DNA of 64,000 nucleotides from Taenia hydatigena (taxonomy: Eukaryota; Platyhelminthes; Cestoda; Cyclophyllidea; Taeniidae), in contig JADWOT020000009.1 in assembly GCA_036345935.2 (NCBI GenBank), positions 13,996,148 to 14,060,147 on the forward strand, in the 5' to 3' direction. Positions 25,641-36,900 of this stretch are shown one piece after another. The stretch's first letter is position 1. The number at the start of each line of letters is the position of its first letter. The notes beneath the pieces are model-generated. The model made no database searches, was not told the origin of the DNA, and worked only from the letters and a program-made list of their open reading frames with translations. The translations under genes were made by a program, and so were the position numbers.

Positions 25641-25689
25641 CACGTTTGGCAAATGTCCCCAAGTAAGCGAGTAGTGGCTAGGTTGCGGT

Positions 25690-26589
25690 GATGCCAACAG
25701 AGATGACGTGAGCGCGTGTGTGATATTGCATTTCCCCACGTAAGGCATTCTTCCTGCAAAGCATTCTGTGCAGTGAAGGCGTACTCTTGAACCTGCATTT
25801 CGTTGGACTGCAGTAGGGTAAGATGGAGCATGAAATTAAAGAGGAGTTCGCATGAGGCCCCAAAGCTCTGGCTGAGTAGCAGAGCACACACTGTATTGAG
25901 TCAGAATTAAGCAGACGCCTGCTCACATATATTTGCCTTGATGGTGTGAGTGAGAAGTGAATCAAAGCTTGCAAACATAACAAAATGAAGTTAGCATGCA
26001 TTGTGATTGCAGGCTGGTTTGAGATACGAAAAAGTGCTTTTGTTACTGTTGACACACATGAATAATAAATGTCAAATTGATCCTTCAATGCCCTTCACCC
26101 TTTGGTGTTGTAGGAGCGCATCAAGGGATCGGCGACGCACTGAGCGAATCCGACAATGCTTGCGTATGTTTGCTAAAACATGCCGAAATATGCGGACTGA
26201 GACACTGAAGTCGTATGGTGTCCGGAAAGTAGTCCTTGTGCATGCAGTACGCTTGATGTAAAGCGAGGCCACTGACTGCGTCTGTCCTCATCTCTGCGTG
26301 TAATTTAAATATAGAGAGGTGATGGTCGTATCTTTGACTAAAGCTTACCGAACCGTGCTAGCTTTCTTGATTTGCCTTCCAATTTTGGAGCCACTTCTCC
26401 TACTCGCTCCTACTTTGAGAAGTGTGCAAGTTATTTGTCTGAGAGACTATTCAAAGCACCTGGTGTCTTGGATGACTCTCACCTAACATACTTGAACACC
26501 TCAATGCTGGATGACATACGGGCATTAAGTAGGAGACCGATGAGTTGTAGAAGAAATCCACTGAGGAGTGCATTTAAATAGAGATGTAT
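25690..26589 (-). repeat. Composite repeat unit, minus-strand fragment (B2 start, 95-codon region, B1 end)
   Basis: 25,690-26,070 is the inverse of 21,115-20,750. 26,070-26,360 is a decayed copy of the 95-codon frame region. 26,375-26,580 matches 51,710-51,920 (+ strand reading), i.e. block B1. Reading on minus, the order B1, 95-codon frame, B2 is the same as at 52,860-48,500. Confidence 0.75.
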
Positions 26590-26935
26590 AATCAAGCTGT
26601 ATTTTAATGCTAGTCCCAAAAACTTAATACACTCGACAATTTCATTCAAAGATCTAGGCGTCCACAAATGAAAAGGCTAAAACCATTGCACACAGCCCCT
26701 CCCTCCCTCCGCCTTCACCACTTAAAAGGACAAACGCAAGACTAATGACAAAAGAACGCGGGTCTGCTGCTTCTTCCCAAAATCAAAACCCAAGACAGCA
26801 AGTGACACTATCTCTTCCAACAATAACCAAATCAACTGCTTCACTCAACGGCACGAGCAGCAAACGAAGGCACCCAATCAGACAGGATCAGTGGCAGTCG
26901 ACGCAGCACAGTAATACAAACGCTTGCTTGAGATT
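26590..26935 (+). repeat. Module M350, copy 2
   Basis: About 345 bp shared with 32,505-32,830 (+) and 56,350-56,040 (-). Landmarks are CTTAATACACTCGACAATTT and GACAAAAGAACGCGGGTC. It lies at the joint between B1 and the IR-2 arm. Confidence 0.8.
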
Positions 26936-28650
26936 CTGTAGACATGCATGAATAATAAATTTAAAGACCCTGCGATTACCCCCACCTATTTGGTGCTCTA
27001 TGAGCGTCCCGACGCACTAAGCAGATAGGCAGATGTTAGAATGTAGAGTGGGCGGATAGATAGTATAGCCTATAAGCACGCTTTGCTTTCATTGTGTTTT
27101 AGTTTTTAAGCATTATTTACCAATTTCCTAAAATATTGCATTAATCTTTGCTTTACCATACCACATTTGGTGCACATCCGAGTAATGCTAATGGGTAGAA
27201 TTGAAGTGACGGAAATTTTAACATTAAGAGACGTAGCAATGGAAGTGGTTTCAATGTGTTAAACGGATGGAAATGCATTGAAGTGTAGATTGATTAAATG
27301 CACATAAGCGACTTGTTGATTGGCTGATGGAAAGGCGTGATCTGTGCACAGATGCATAAATAGGATGGAGGGTCGGCACGGCCTGCCGCGCTGTGGTTGC
27401 GTGAGACGCGTCTCTGGATTCGACTGCAAGGACGCCTGAGAGCGTGTGTAGGGTGTTTTGGAGATCGTGATCCGCGGCGCCGTCATGTACACTGGGCATG
27501 CGACGCTGGAGGACGTCATGGTTAGGACTGTGAACCAAGTCTTCAAGCATCAGGGTCATGCTCTCTGCAGCTTCGGTGGCTAGGTTGCGGTATACCCGAT
27601 AGACAGACAGGTGGCGACGTTGCAGCTGGTGTGTGAACGCTACAACGGCCCTGTTTATGGCGCCTTCCAACACCACATTGCAGATTGTATTAATGTCGTC
27701 CTGTTCTATTCACAAGGCAGCTGAGGCTGTGTAGGCAGGCCATGCTGGGTAGCTGAGACGGAGTTGAGAGTAGACTAGCAGGGCTTGGTTGTGCGTGTTG
27801 GAGATGCGTAGATGGGCAGCTGTAATGAAACCTTTTGACTCACTGCAGCCGTCTCTCCTTTGTCTTTGCTTGTTCGGCTTTTGGCTGTTCGTTCAACAGC
27901 CACAATTGACGCAGAGTGGTGGTGGATGTATGGCGATGGGTGGCTGGATGATAAATGTGTGAATTGGAGGATGGTTGTTAATGCGCGCAGAGAGTATCGT
28001 ATCTAAGGTAGGTGGGGGCGTACGTTGTGTTGCCAATCGCGTTGTTGATGGTGACGGTTGGGTTGGTGAAGTGCCAGCAGCATGCGTTGAAGACTGTCGT
28101 CTTTGTTTGAAAAAGTAAAAGCTAGCAGTTTATTGGCTACTTATTTGCAATGATTTAACGCTACGTGTGTCAGTATTATAAGATGGTGAAAGCAGACTCC
28201 CTTTCCTCCCCGTTTCGCTCCTTCCCCATTCTTTGATGGCTTATGCTAGGCTAAGTTCATGCGAAATAGCCTAGATGGCTGCACTACATCACTCTATTCC
28301 GCCTTACACTGCAGAATTCAACCAACATCAACGCTGATCATTATTGCCCGAAAATCTGAGCGCTTTGGCGTTCGGACATTCGAACCAGCACGTTCCGCGT
28401 AGATGCCACGATGCAGCTGGTGGTGTACACAAACAATGGGAACAACAGATCTCCTCTCGATGACCCTGTCCTTACTTTGCCTCTTCCGCTCATTATTTTC
28501 TCCACACATCTTATTCTCGACACGACCAAGCATCCAATAATAAAGGGATTCTGTCATGTGCCACATACTGATTTCACTCTTATGGCCACCTTCCATTGCA
28601 CTGAAAGACAATTCTTATTTGGTGCACAACAGTTCATTCAGGTTACACAC
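26936..28650 (-). repeat. IR-2 palindrome, right arm
   Basis: Inverted partner of 18,873-20,503. 27,100-28,100 contains the nearly identical core with an intact 141-codon GTG-start frame (27,676-27,251). Identity drops sharply at about 28,105, where the arms read CTTTGTTTGAAAAAG versus the other arm's diverged sequence. Confidence 0.85.
27251..27700 (-). other. 149-codon open frame in the conserved core of IR-2 (right)
   Basis: Same frame as 19,813-20,262 with one or two residue changes (TLHPIY for TLPPIY). The same reservations apply. Confidence 0.25.
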
Positions 28651-29100
28651 CTCATTGGCAAGCCACCACTAATGATCCCTGCCATTGGTTTTTGTACTCG
28701 GCCTACCGCATCGGACCAATAACCGCCTCAGACCTGACCTCACGTAACCGAAGCGCTATGAGCAATCGCCTCTGACTTTAGCTAAGCCAGGCCATCCTAC
28801 CTGACCTAAATGAGGTGAAATCGCTAAATGCTCGCTTTAATGACTAGTGTGGCCTTGGTTGTCAATGCACTTATTAAACAAGTTCATTGCAATACATTTC
28901 TTTAAGAAGCTCACAAAATTGCCAAGCTAAAGGCGAATGAATGGCATTCAAATTACCGCCATGCAGAAAACCTAGTAGGTATTTAGCATTGTCCGAAGAC
29001 CACATCGTGATTTGAAGGCGCGGTCTTTTACCGCCTCCTAAAAGCTTAGATAATTTCTAGGACGTGATGAGCGGAGACCCGCAGCAACAGGCATTTCGCC
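28290..29100 (+). repeat. R5 repeat, copy 1
   Basis: Matches 57,840-58,626 in the same orientation. Its first 350 bp also match 19,240-18,873 inverted. It contains a conserved element resembling an RNA polymerase III B box (GGTTCGAATGTCC on minus near 28,374-28,386). Confidence 0.8.
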
Positions 29101-29344
29101 CTACTGCCTTTACTTAACAAAGCCATTGCTGTCGATGGTGACATGTGTAAATGACGAGAAGTTATTATGAATTTCGACTATGCTCGTAACCGATAGTACA
29201 TTTACGAAAGTAAAGCAGTACTTTGGGAAGAAGGCTGATCCTTTCTACCTATTCGACTGTAGGCTGGCCTTTGATTTTTAAGTGACTAGATCATAATAAA
29301 AAAGAGCTATGAGCGTTGGCCGTTGCGTGAATTGGTTACTAGAA

Positions 29345-29884
29345 TCAACCACAAACAAAGAAACAGACGTGTCTAATAAAGCTGTCAGAGACGTCACATA
29401 ACACGCAGCTTCGAGTCGATCGGCGTGTGGGGCCTGAGGAAGTTATGAAGGGCGTCCTGTATAGAGTGAAATAGGGAGAAGCACCTGTTAAGGGGGTTGG
29501 CCAGCGAACCTCCAATGGTTGAGTCAAAATTTCTTCCACAATCCCTTCAAGCACCATAGCTGGTAGCTCCCTATTCGCTTACTTAATCACTGCACTGGGC
29601 AAAGCAGGTGTGGTAGATCCATCAGTCGCGGTGGATATGGGTAATGAAGTGGAATTTCTCAGAGCGCTCAGTACAGGATTGGAAAAGAATGCTCTCATAG
29701 TGATATTTGCAGGAGCCTTAGCAAGCCTGCATTTCGTTGTGGCTGTGGAAGTCTGAGTGGATACCACCAATGTAGTGTCGAAGTTCCCTTGAAGACAAAA
29801 GAAGGCAAAATACCAGGGCAGATTATATATGTTCAACGGGGAGAGGAAATAAGCTGTTGGCATGGCCCGGAGGCCAGCCAACAC
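29345..29884 (-). pseudogene. Possible broken coding sequence of about 180 codons
   Basis: A single minus-strand frame runs from 29,884 to 29,345, interrupted once by TAA at 29,581-29,579. The first part reads TLVVSTQTSTATTKC and ANITMRAFFSNPVLSAL. After the stop the same frame continues ANRELPAMVLEGIVEEIL and VRWPTPLTGASPYF. A good acceptor (CTTTTGTCTTCAAG) precedes the first part, and GTAAGC overlaps the stop, so an exon ending there is an alternative. Not recognised as any family. About 100 bp of its 5' end lie in the inverted-repeat element at 29,784-30,695. Confidence 0.25.
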
Positions 29885-30695
29885 AGCTAGGGCAATTTGG
29901 CCACCTCTGTGATCCTGACCGAAACCGGTAGTTCAAATAAACGAAGCATTACGATGGTGCTCAGTATTTGGTGCTTTTTTCCAAAAAAACCGCACACAAG
30001 TCAACAATTGCAGTAGCAGGTTTGGGGTTTCACTTGGATTCCAACCACCGATGGGGCCAAACAAGAAGAGAGAAGAGAGGGAGGTGGTGTCCATCTAATA
30101 CTGGTGATGAAACAGTAAATAGTAACGAAGGAAGGGACCCTTGTCAGTTCACATCATGCTTGTATTAATGAAAGGGGAGGAGGAGGAATGTGGTTTACTC
30201 AAGTGGAGGAGAAGGAGGATGTCCGAAAACCTATCGCATCTTAGCCTCCACTTTGTGTGCTCTCTGTCCCACGTATGCTCATCCTCATGCCCTCATATAA
30301 AAGTAGTAGCACAAGTGTTTCCCATTATAACTCGTCGAGACGAATGGAGAAGCGGTGCACCAAGTAACAGCAAGTACAAGGTAGATGATGAATGCCTGCA
30401 CTCACTTCACCTCTCGTCCTGGTGGTCCAAAAAGACCGTATGGTCGCACGACGAAAGAGAGTGCACCAAATCCGTTGAGACGCTATGTGGTGAGCCACAG
30501 CGGCCCTAATTCCTCTTGTTGCAAGGATGATGATGGTGGTAATGCTTCGTTTTTTTGAACTAACGGTATCGGTCAGGGTCACAGAGGTGGCCATATTGCT
30601 CTGGCTGCGTAGGCTGGCCTCCGGGCCTTTCCATCAGCTCATTTCCCTCTGTCTGTTGCACACATATTCTACCCTAGTATTCTGCCTTCTGTACA
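29784..30695. mobile_element. Element with ~160-bp terminal inverted repeats
   Basis: 29,784-29,952 and 30,536-30,695 are inverted copies of each other (about 85 %). They share AGAAGGCA, GGCCCGGAGGCCAGCC, TGGCCACCTCTGTGA and AACGAAGCATTAC in order. The ~580-bp interior holds no long open frame. The right end adjoins block B2 at 30,690. A related single arm and interior are at 36,060-36,640 and, inverted, 46,380-45,800. This looks like a non-autonomous foldback or MITE-type element. No target-site duplication could be defined by eye. Confidence 0.55.
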
Positions 30696-31060
30696 ATTGG
30701 TTTTGTCGCTTGAACTCCTATCAAATCCACTGTTTTATTTGCTACGCATTTTTAAGAAACGATGATAGTTCACCTTACTGTAATGGTCGAAGGAAAAAGA
30801 AGGAATGTGAGTAAAAAGGAAGAGGAGGATGTATTATTGAGACATCAGCGTTGAAGAAATAAAAACAAAGCTGAAAATGGCATATTCGCTATCGGCATCG
30901 ACGCTATCATCACATCTCTGGGTGTCCCTTCCACGTACAACGCAGAACCAAGGAAGAAAACTTGGATGCAACTGAACAGATCATGCTTCATCCGGTGTCG
31001 GACACTTCATCACCAAGGCCAAATTGCTTATCACTTTGCTCCTTCTGCTCGTCAATCAAC
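30690..31060 (+). repeat. B2 fragment
   Basis: Matches 3,700-4,060 and 21,330-21,660 (landmarks TATCAAATCCACT and ATGGTCGAAGG). It begins directly at the end of the inverted-repeat element. Confidence 0.75.
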
Positions 31061-31104
31061 TAGGTGCTGTTGCACTGAATAACCGCACAGCAAATGTCCA
31101 GATT

Positions 31105-33530
31105 TCTCATGATGAGGAGTAGGAGGAGGTGATACAACTAAGTACCTAATAAAAGGGACGGAAGAAGGAGACGACCGAGTGCACTGATCGATCGAGCTTA
31201 TACCCTGCGACTGCCTGTATCTATCGTCGCGACTCCTCTCACCCACACTTCCAACATTCAGTGCGTGGATAACCTACTGGCTGCTGAGGTCAGCATACCA
31301 TGGCAGTCGAAATTACTGAGACTTCGGGTTGGAGAAAGTGGGAAGAGAATGGACAATTTGGTTTGTGTGTGCGTGAGTGTGCATACGTTCATTCCAACAA
31401 CGCATCTTGCAGACCCGCTGAGGTGAAGCCAAAAGGAGAAGCAGTGTGAGGGAAGGGAGCAGTTGTATGCTCGACAGTTAGGTCAAGACACCAAAAGGTC
31501 GATCGGCTGGTGGGTGTCAGGTGGATAGCTAGCTAATCAGAGGGTATGCATCACATAGAGAGGGAAAGAGGCATAGCTAACTTCACCTCTCCACCCAACC
31601 AAACCACCCTTAACACTACCGCTGCTACTAGTATAAAGTAACTGAAGAGGCAATGGAAGATTGGTCAATTGGATGAATTATGATGAAAGAACAGTAGTTC
31701 TTGCCAATTTACCCAGGTGCCTCAGGAGTAGAAGGGTCAAACACGCGCCTTTGCTCATATCAATGAGGCCGATCCAAAGAGCCTTAGCCACACGACAAGA
31801 GAAATATTCGTAGTGATGATAAATAACAACATCAGCAGTGACAGTGGTAAAGCAGTCAAGGAAGCACGGAGACCATGATGGGGCTACCACTGCACCTACA
31901 ACCACCGCTGCCATTACTGCAACACGCTACAGTAGAGGAAGTGAACACGTCAGGATGGTTGTGGGCGTGTGTGTGCTGCCTCACAACGTGGTCACCACAA
32001 CACTACCACATCTCTACTCAACACCAAATTTATTCACAAGTGAATTGGGGGCGACAATCACCACAACAAAAGAAGAGGCATGCCTTGCTAGCGACAAGTG
32101 TACGCGGTTCGACGGTATCGAGGGAGAGCGCCAAGAACACAGGGAATGCAATTCACACAACACAGTGTTACTCGTCTCCCCTCAGTCGCCACCATGGCAA
32201 ACTATGGCGCAAGACAAATGAGACGATGAAGAAAAGGAAAAAAAAAAAAACTGAAACTGTGGTATACCTGCATCTCTACCCTCTCCTACTAACAACCACG
32301 ATATTTGGATTTACCAGAACAGAATTTCTTGGTGCAATAGAGCATGGAATACCAGGCACCATTATGGCTTCGAAGAAAGAAGAAGGATAAAGAAAAGAAG
32401 AAAAGAAGAAGGGCTCATTTAGAAGAGTTGTAATTTCACTTCCCAGCAGAGTCACACAATTCAAGTCCAGTCCATCAACGCGTAACAGCATTCACCTGGT
32501 AACAACGCCTTCAAGCTGTATTTCAATGCTAGTCCCAACAACTTAACACACTCGACAATTTCATTCAAAGCACTATGCACCCACACATGAAAAGGCAAAA
32601 TCATTGCATACACCTTAATCACTTAGGAGGACAAACACAATTCTAATGACAAAAGAACGCGGGTCAGCTGCTCCTTCCCAACATCAAAAACCAAGGCAGC
32701 AATTGACACCATCTGTTCCAAAAATAACCAAATCAACTGCTTCACTCAACGGCACGAGCAGCACACGAAGGCACCCAATCAGACAGGATCAGTGGCAGTC
32801 GACGCAGCACAGTACTACAAACGCTCGCTTTAGATTCACACACACAAGCTGACCACACACCTCTATTACTGCCAACGGCATGCAGGTTGCCAAAGAAGCA
32901 CAGCAGTCTGTCACAAGGCAGTACTTCAGACAGATGATTATGTGGAAGAAGAGGAGAACGACGATGACTCGGCAGGAGAGTCTGATGCTAAGTTCATCAC
33001 ATTGCAGCAGATACTCAATTTCTTCGTCTTGCCTAGAAGTCGTCCGATGAGCCGGAATCTGCGGTGGATGGAAATGGAAGGAAGTCACCACCACAGACAC
33101 GAGTCATGGTAGAACCGAACTTCCAGACGAGTGCGAATGGAGGGAAGGAGGTGGTGTGGATGGCGCAAAGGACATTTGCGCTGAAAAGAAGAGAAGGAGG
33201 AAGCGCCAGGTAATAGATGCACAAATAATATTAGCATCCATTTAAATTGACTATTCAAACCAGCAATTAAACGAAAGACTAAAGGAGTAAGCTTGGTCAA
33301 TGTTCAAAGTATTGCAGAAAATGAGACCGCTTCTAAATTGTGAACTGAATTAACGAAGTTCCTGTCTGATGGTCGTTAGAATTAAAGGCAAGCTCTTTGA
33401 GATACGGTCAAACAACTCAAAAACACTAGAACTTATGGCATTTTCCTGTCTTCCAACAAGTTTCATCTTGCTCACCAAGACTCCACCGTAAGCATAGCAA
33501 ACGGTGAAACTACAATACTGACGGACAGCT
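31105..33530 (+). repeat. IR-3 inverted repeat, left arm
   Basis: Inverted match to 57,695-54,765. Landmarks are ACTGCCTGTATCTATCGTCG, CACCAAATTTATTC, module M350 (32,505-32,830) and the 78-bp core (32,990-33,067). Overlapping frames of 127 and 171 codons (31,838-32,390) have counterparts in the other arm but are interrupted differently there, so they are not called genes. Runs of A at 32,240-32,251. Confidence 0.8.
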
Positions 33531-33539
33531 TTCCAAGAC

Positions 33540-36059
33540 AAAGCCAGACAAACAAGACGTTTAACAAACTGACAAAACAATCTTAAATCATCTCCAGAAA
33601 TGAAGGCTCTAAAATGCTTTACCAAGAAGGGGAAGGAGAAGAGCAAGCATGTGGTAGGTTTTCAACTCTATTCAGCAAATCAGGTCTCACTAATCCAAAT
33701 CCATCGTCGCTACATTATTAAAGCATTTAACACAACACCGTAGCAGTCATGCTTAACCAGTTAAAGTATTGCGCAGTGAAAAAATACACGCAAGGAGGTG
33801 GTGGCTTTGCAAAATAATCACACCGGTAACTCTACTCGCGGAAATAGATGCACAAGCCTACGCGTCGGTGAAATGATATGCATGTGAAAAAAGAGCACCA
33901 AGAACATAACGAAGCTGAAAATCCTTTTGCAAAATTAGGCCTCTTTAATCACAGCCCATCGTCATTAATGTGACAGAGCATTTAACAAACTGCCCAAAGA
34001 AACTTTTCTAATCACTGAGAGCATTGTGTGGTAAAAAATAACATGACTAGGCACCCAATGTTCAGCACAGATAACGACTGCCATAAAGCACTGCCATCTG
34101 ACCATGACTCGTCCAATTTCTTCCTCATGAACCTCACTTACAAAAACGAAGCCTATACACGTACACGCATACGTCTACGGAACTACAACGGAATTCCATG
34201 CATCGCAAATTGACGTAAAACGAAAAAGCAACTACCCCATAAGACAAGAAACATACACCTCGAACTGTCAAATGAAACACACACACACCAAAATTTACGA
34301 GAAGAAGGGACTAGACTAGGTTTAATAAAAACTGCGCAATGCTTCTTTTCGTCTCCACCTCCTCCCTCACCTTTTCTGAGAGACACATCATCATCACCAT
34401 CCTCCCTCAAAGCGACAATAAGGCTGCCTTCATCAGCTACACGCACTCAAATTAGTCTGCTCAGCTTGCAGCCTTGTCGTTCTCGCCCAATGCTTGCGCC
34501 CAACAACATACGAGGTCACAACTACCGCCATGCCACCCTACACACACCGCTATCGTCTATGCCACATCTGCATCGCACAACCGAGACAGATACACCTCCA
34601 CCAATGACTCCACAACCTCGCATTGCCTACCAACTCAGACTCATCAAATATTACTACACCACCATTACCACCACAGTGGGTTTGTAGCATCACAAAAGGA
34701 GAAAATCCAAACAATGCAAAAGCCCATACGTGAATGCCCAATGCGCTGCAAAGCCAGCACCCACAAACATAACTACTGATAGGAAAGAACACCATAACAT
34801 GCAAACATTTAAGGCTGCTACGAAGCACGGTCTGCGTGGTTATACCAAGGCTTCCCACTAGCCACGCCTTTCTCCACTTCTGCTGCGTATACCTCATCCA
34901 CACACCAACCCATTCCGTCAAAGCGCAACCCATGAGTAAGCCATCGCTGGGACTCTGCGTAACACTTTCCGCAAAGATCACATCAGCACAGAAATAACCC
35001 AGGTCCACAAGTCAACGAGTAGTGAAATCACCACCATGTATGCGCCCCACAAACAAGGACATCATATCAATAGCAATGACGCACCTTTTACCACACACAA
35101 TGCAATAGAACCCACGAACAGTTCACAAAAGCATGCTTCCACCCAACATAAGAACGCGCATCGTATCTATTGCCACGCGAAAAGACAGCAACCACTCATT
35201 AAACACAATCCAATCTCACCCAAGATATGTGTGCATCAATAACGAAGCCGAGATCCGCACAAATCGCTGCAGTTACTTCTTCAACTTCCATCCTCTTCTG
35301 GCAATGAACACGGATAAAGAAAATGGACAATAATGATTGGAATGCAATGAACACTTAACAGCTAGGAAGTAATGAGCAGACGCCAAGTGCTTTATAAAGT
35401 TAGAACTCCTCCCAACACAATTATGCATCAATGAACAAAAATCCACCGGCATTAGGAAGCAATTTCACTAAAAACCGCCAAAACACTCTTAGCTTATCAC
35501 CCAAGGTATTGTGCAGCAAAATTGGACGTGAGTAGGCAGCGTGGTTGTTAAGCTATACGTCTTACCAGTCACGTTATGAATTCTTTGCGTCTACTTTTAC
35601 AAGCCAGTGCGAAAAGGACAATAAAAACTTAATAACTTTAAGACCTAATAACGCCAAAGGCTTAATAACAACCAGAAAACAAAACAATAAGAATTACTGA
35701 ATGGTTACTGCATCTCTAACTTCTCACACCAGGTAATGCCTCATTTACCGGAACTAGCGGGCACCAAAGTGCTCATTGCATAGACACTTTACGCACAAAT
35801 CTAGCCATTAGCATCAATGTTTGTTCGATAAAGCCAAAATGTTTTTGCTTGTTAATTCTTGGCATAACAGCACTTTCTTAATATTCTGCAGTCTTTTCAA
35901 ATTAAAGTGAACCAACCTGTACAAGAATTTACTATGCCAGCATAGATGGGAGCACAGGCAATAGATAAGGAAAATTTATACTCATACGAATGGTCGAATG
36001 AAATTTGCAGAAAATAAGGATGCGAAATTTGCAAGTTTGTTTTTAGCGTTCTAAGGCTC
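33540..36059 (+). repeat. Composite repeat unit, copy 4 (blocks B3-B5)
   Basis: 33,540-34,220 matches 23,600-24,800 in part. 34,220-34,960 matches 24,900-25,620. 35,250-36,000 matches 47,200-46,450 inverted, with the landmark CAGGTAATGCCTCATTTACC. The minus-strand 152-codon frame at 34,550-35,008 lies inside the repeat and is disrupted in the copy at 25.2-25.6 kb. Confidence 0.7.
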
Positions 36060-36900
36060 TATTGAAGGTAAAAGAAGGCAAAATGCTTGGATAGATTATA
36101 TACATATTCAACGGACAGAGGAAAATAAGCTGAAGCAATCCAGCCACCTCTGTGACCCTGACCGACATCGGTAGTTCAAACAAGCAAAGTATCACACTGT
36201 TTGTTTGTGCTCTTCTAATTCCATCATTCATGTGACTTGTAGCAGAGGTGATTTACAACAGCGTTGAGCGTAATCTTGCCATATGCAATAACTCATCACT
36301 TCATGCGCAACCTGCCATTTATGCATTCGAATTTCGAGTTCGCTGTCGGTTCTACTAACATTGTGCTTGGTAGTGGGTGCTTTTTCACACCTCGAGTAGC
36401 AAGGTTAAGGCTTGACGTGGGTTCCATCCATCCAGGAGGCCAAATAAGAAGGAGGGAGAAGGAGGTAGCGTCCATGCGACACTAATGGTGAAATAGTAAA
36501 TGGTGTTGAGGAAAGGAAGGCTTGTCAGTTCACAGCATGCTAGTATTAATGGGAAGGGAGGAGGAGGAGAAGGAACGTGTGTTTCTGAAGTGGAGTTGCC
36601 ATTCGGCCACCCATCCATCCACCCATCACCAAGCATGCTTCTGCTTCGTAACAGAACTTCGCTTGCACTATGTCTGGTTGCGCCGCCGTCGTAGCACTGG
36701 AGGAATCATACTGCAATGATTCCAACTAATCAATATGCTGCCTTATTTTCCCATGTAACGATGTGTATATGTTATCTTGGTTTGTTTAACAAATGAATTC
36801 TATAGTCTGCTTCCATCCAAAGCTCCGTAACTCACTGCATAAACACAAGGGACGAACATGACACACATTTGGTGAATGGGTGTGTATGTGTATGCACCCG
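36060..36900 (+). repeat. Block B6, inverted partner of 45,560-46,380
   Basis: High-identity inverted match, about 96 % by eye in the part from 36,500 to 36,880 (for example ATCAATATGCTGCCTTATTT). The first 150 bp correspond to one arm of the element at 29,784-30,695. Confidence 0.85.

Noticed and set aside
31838..32390. Frames of 127 and 171 codons shared with 57,013-56,443 on minus
   Set aside because: Both frames are open together and their ends differ between arms. The similarity follows from the inverted repeat, with no domain.
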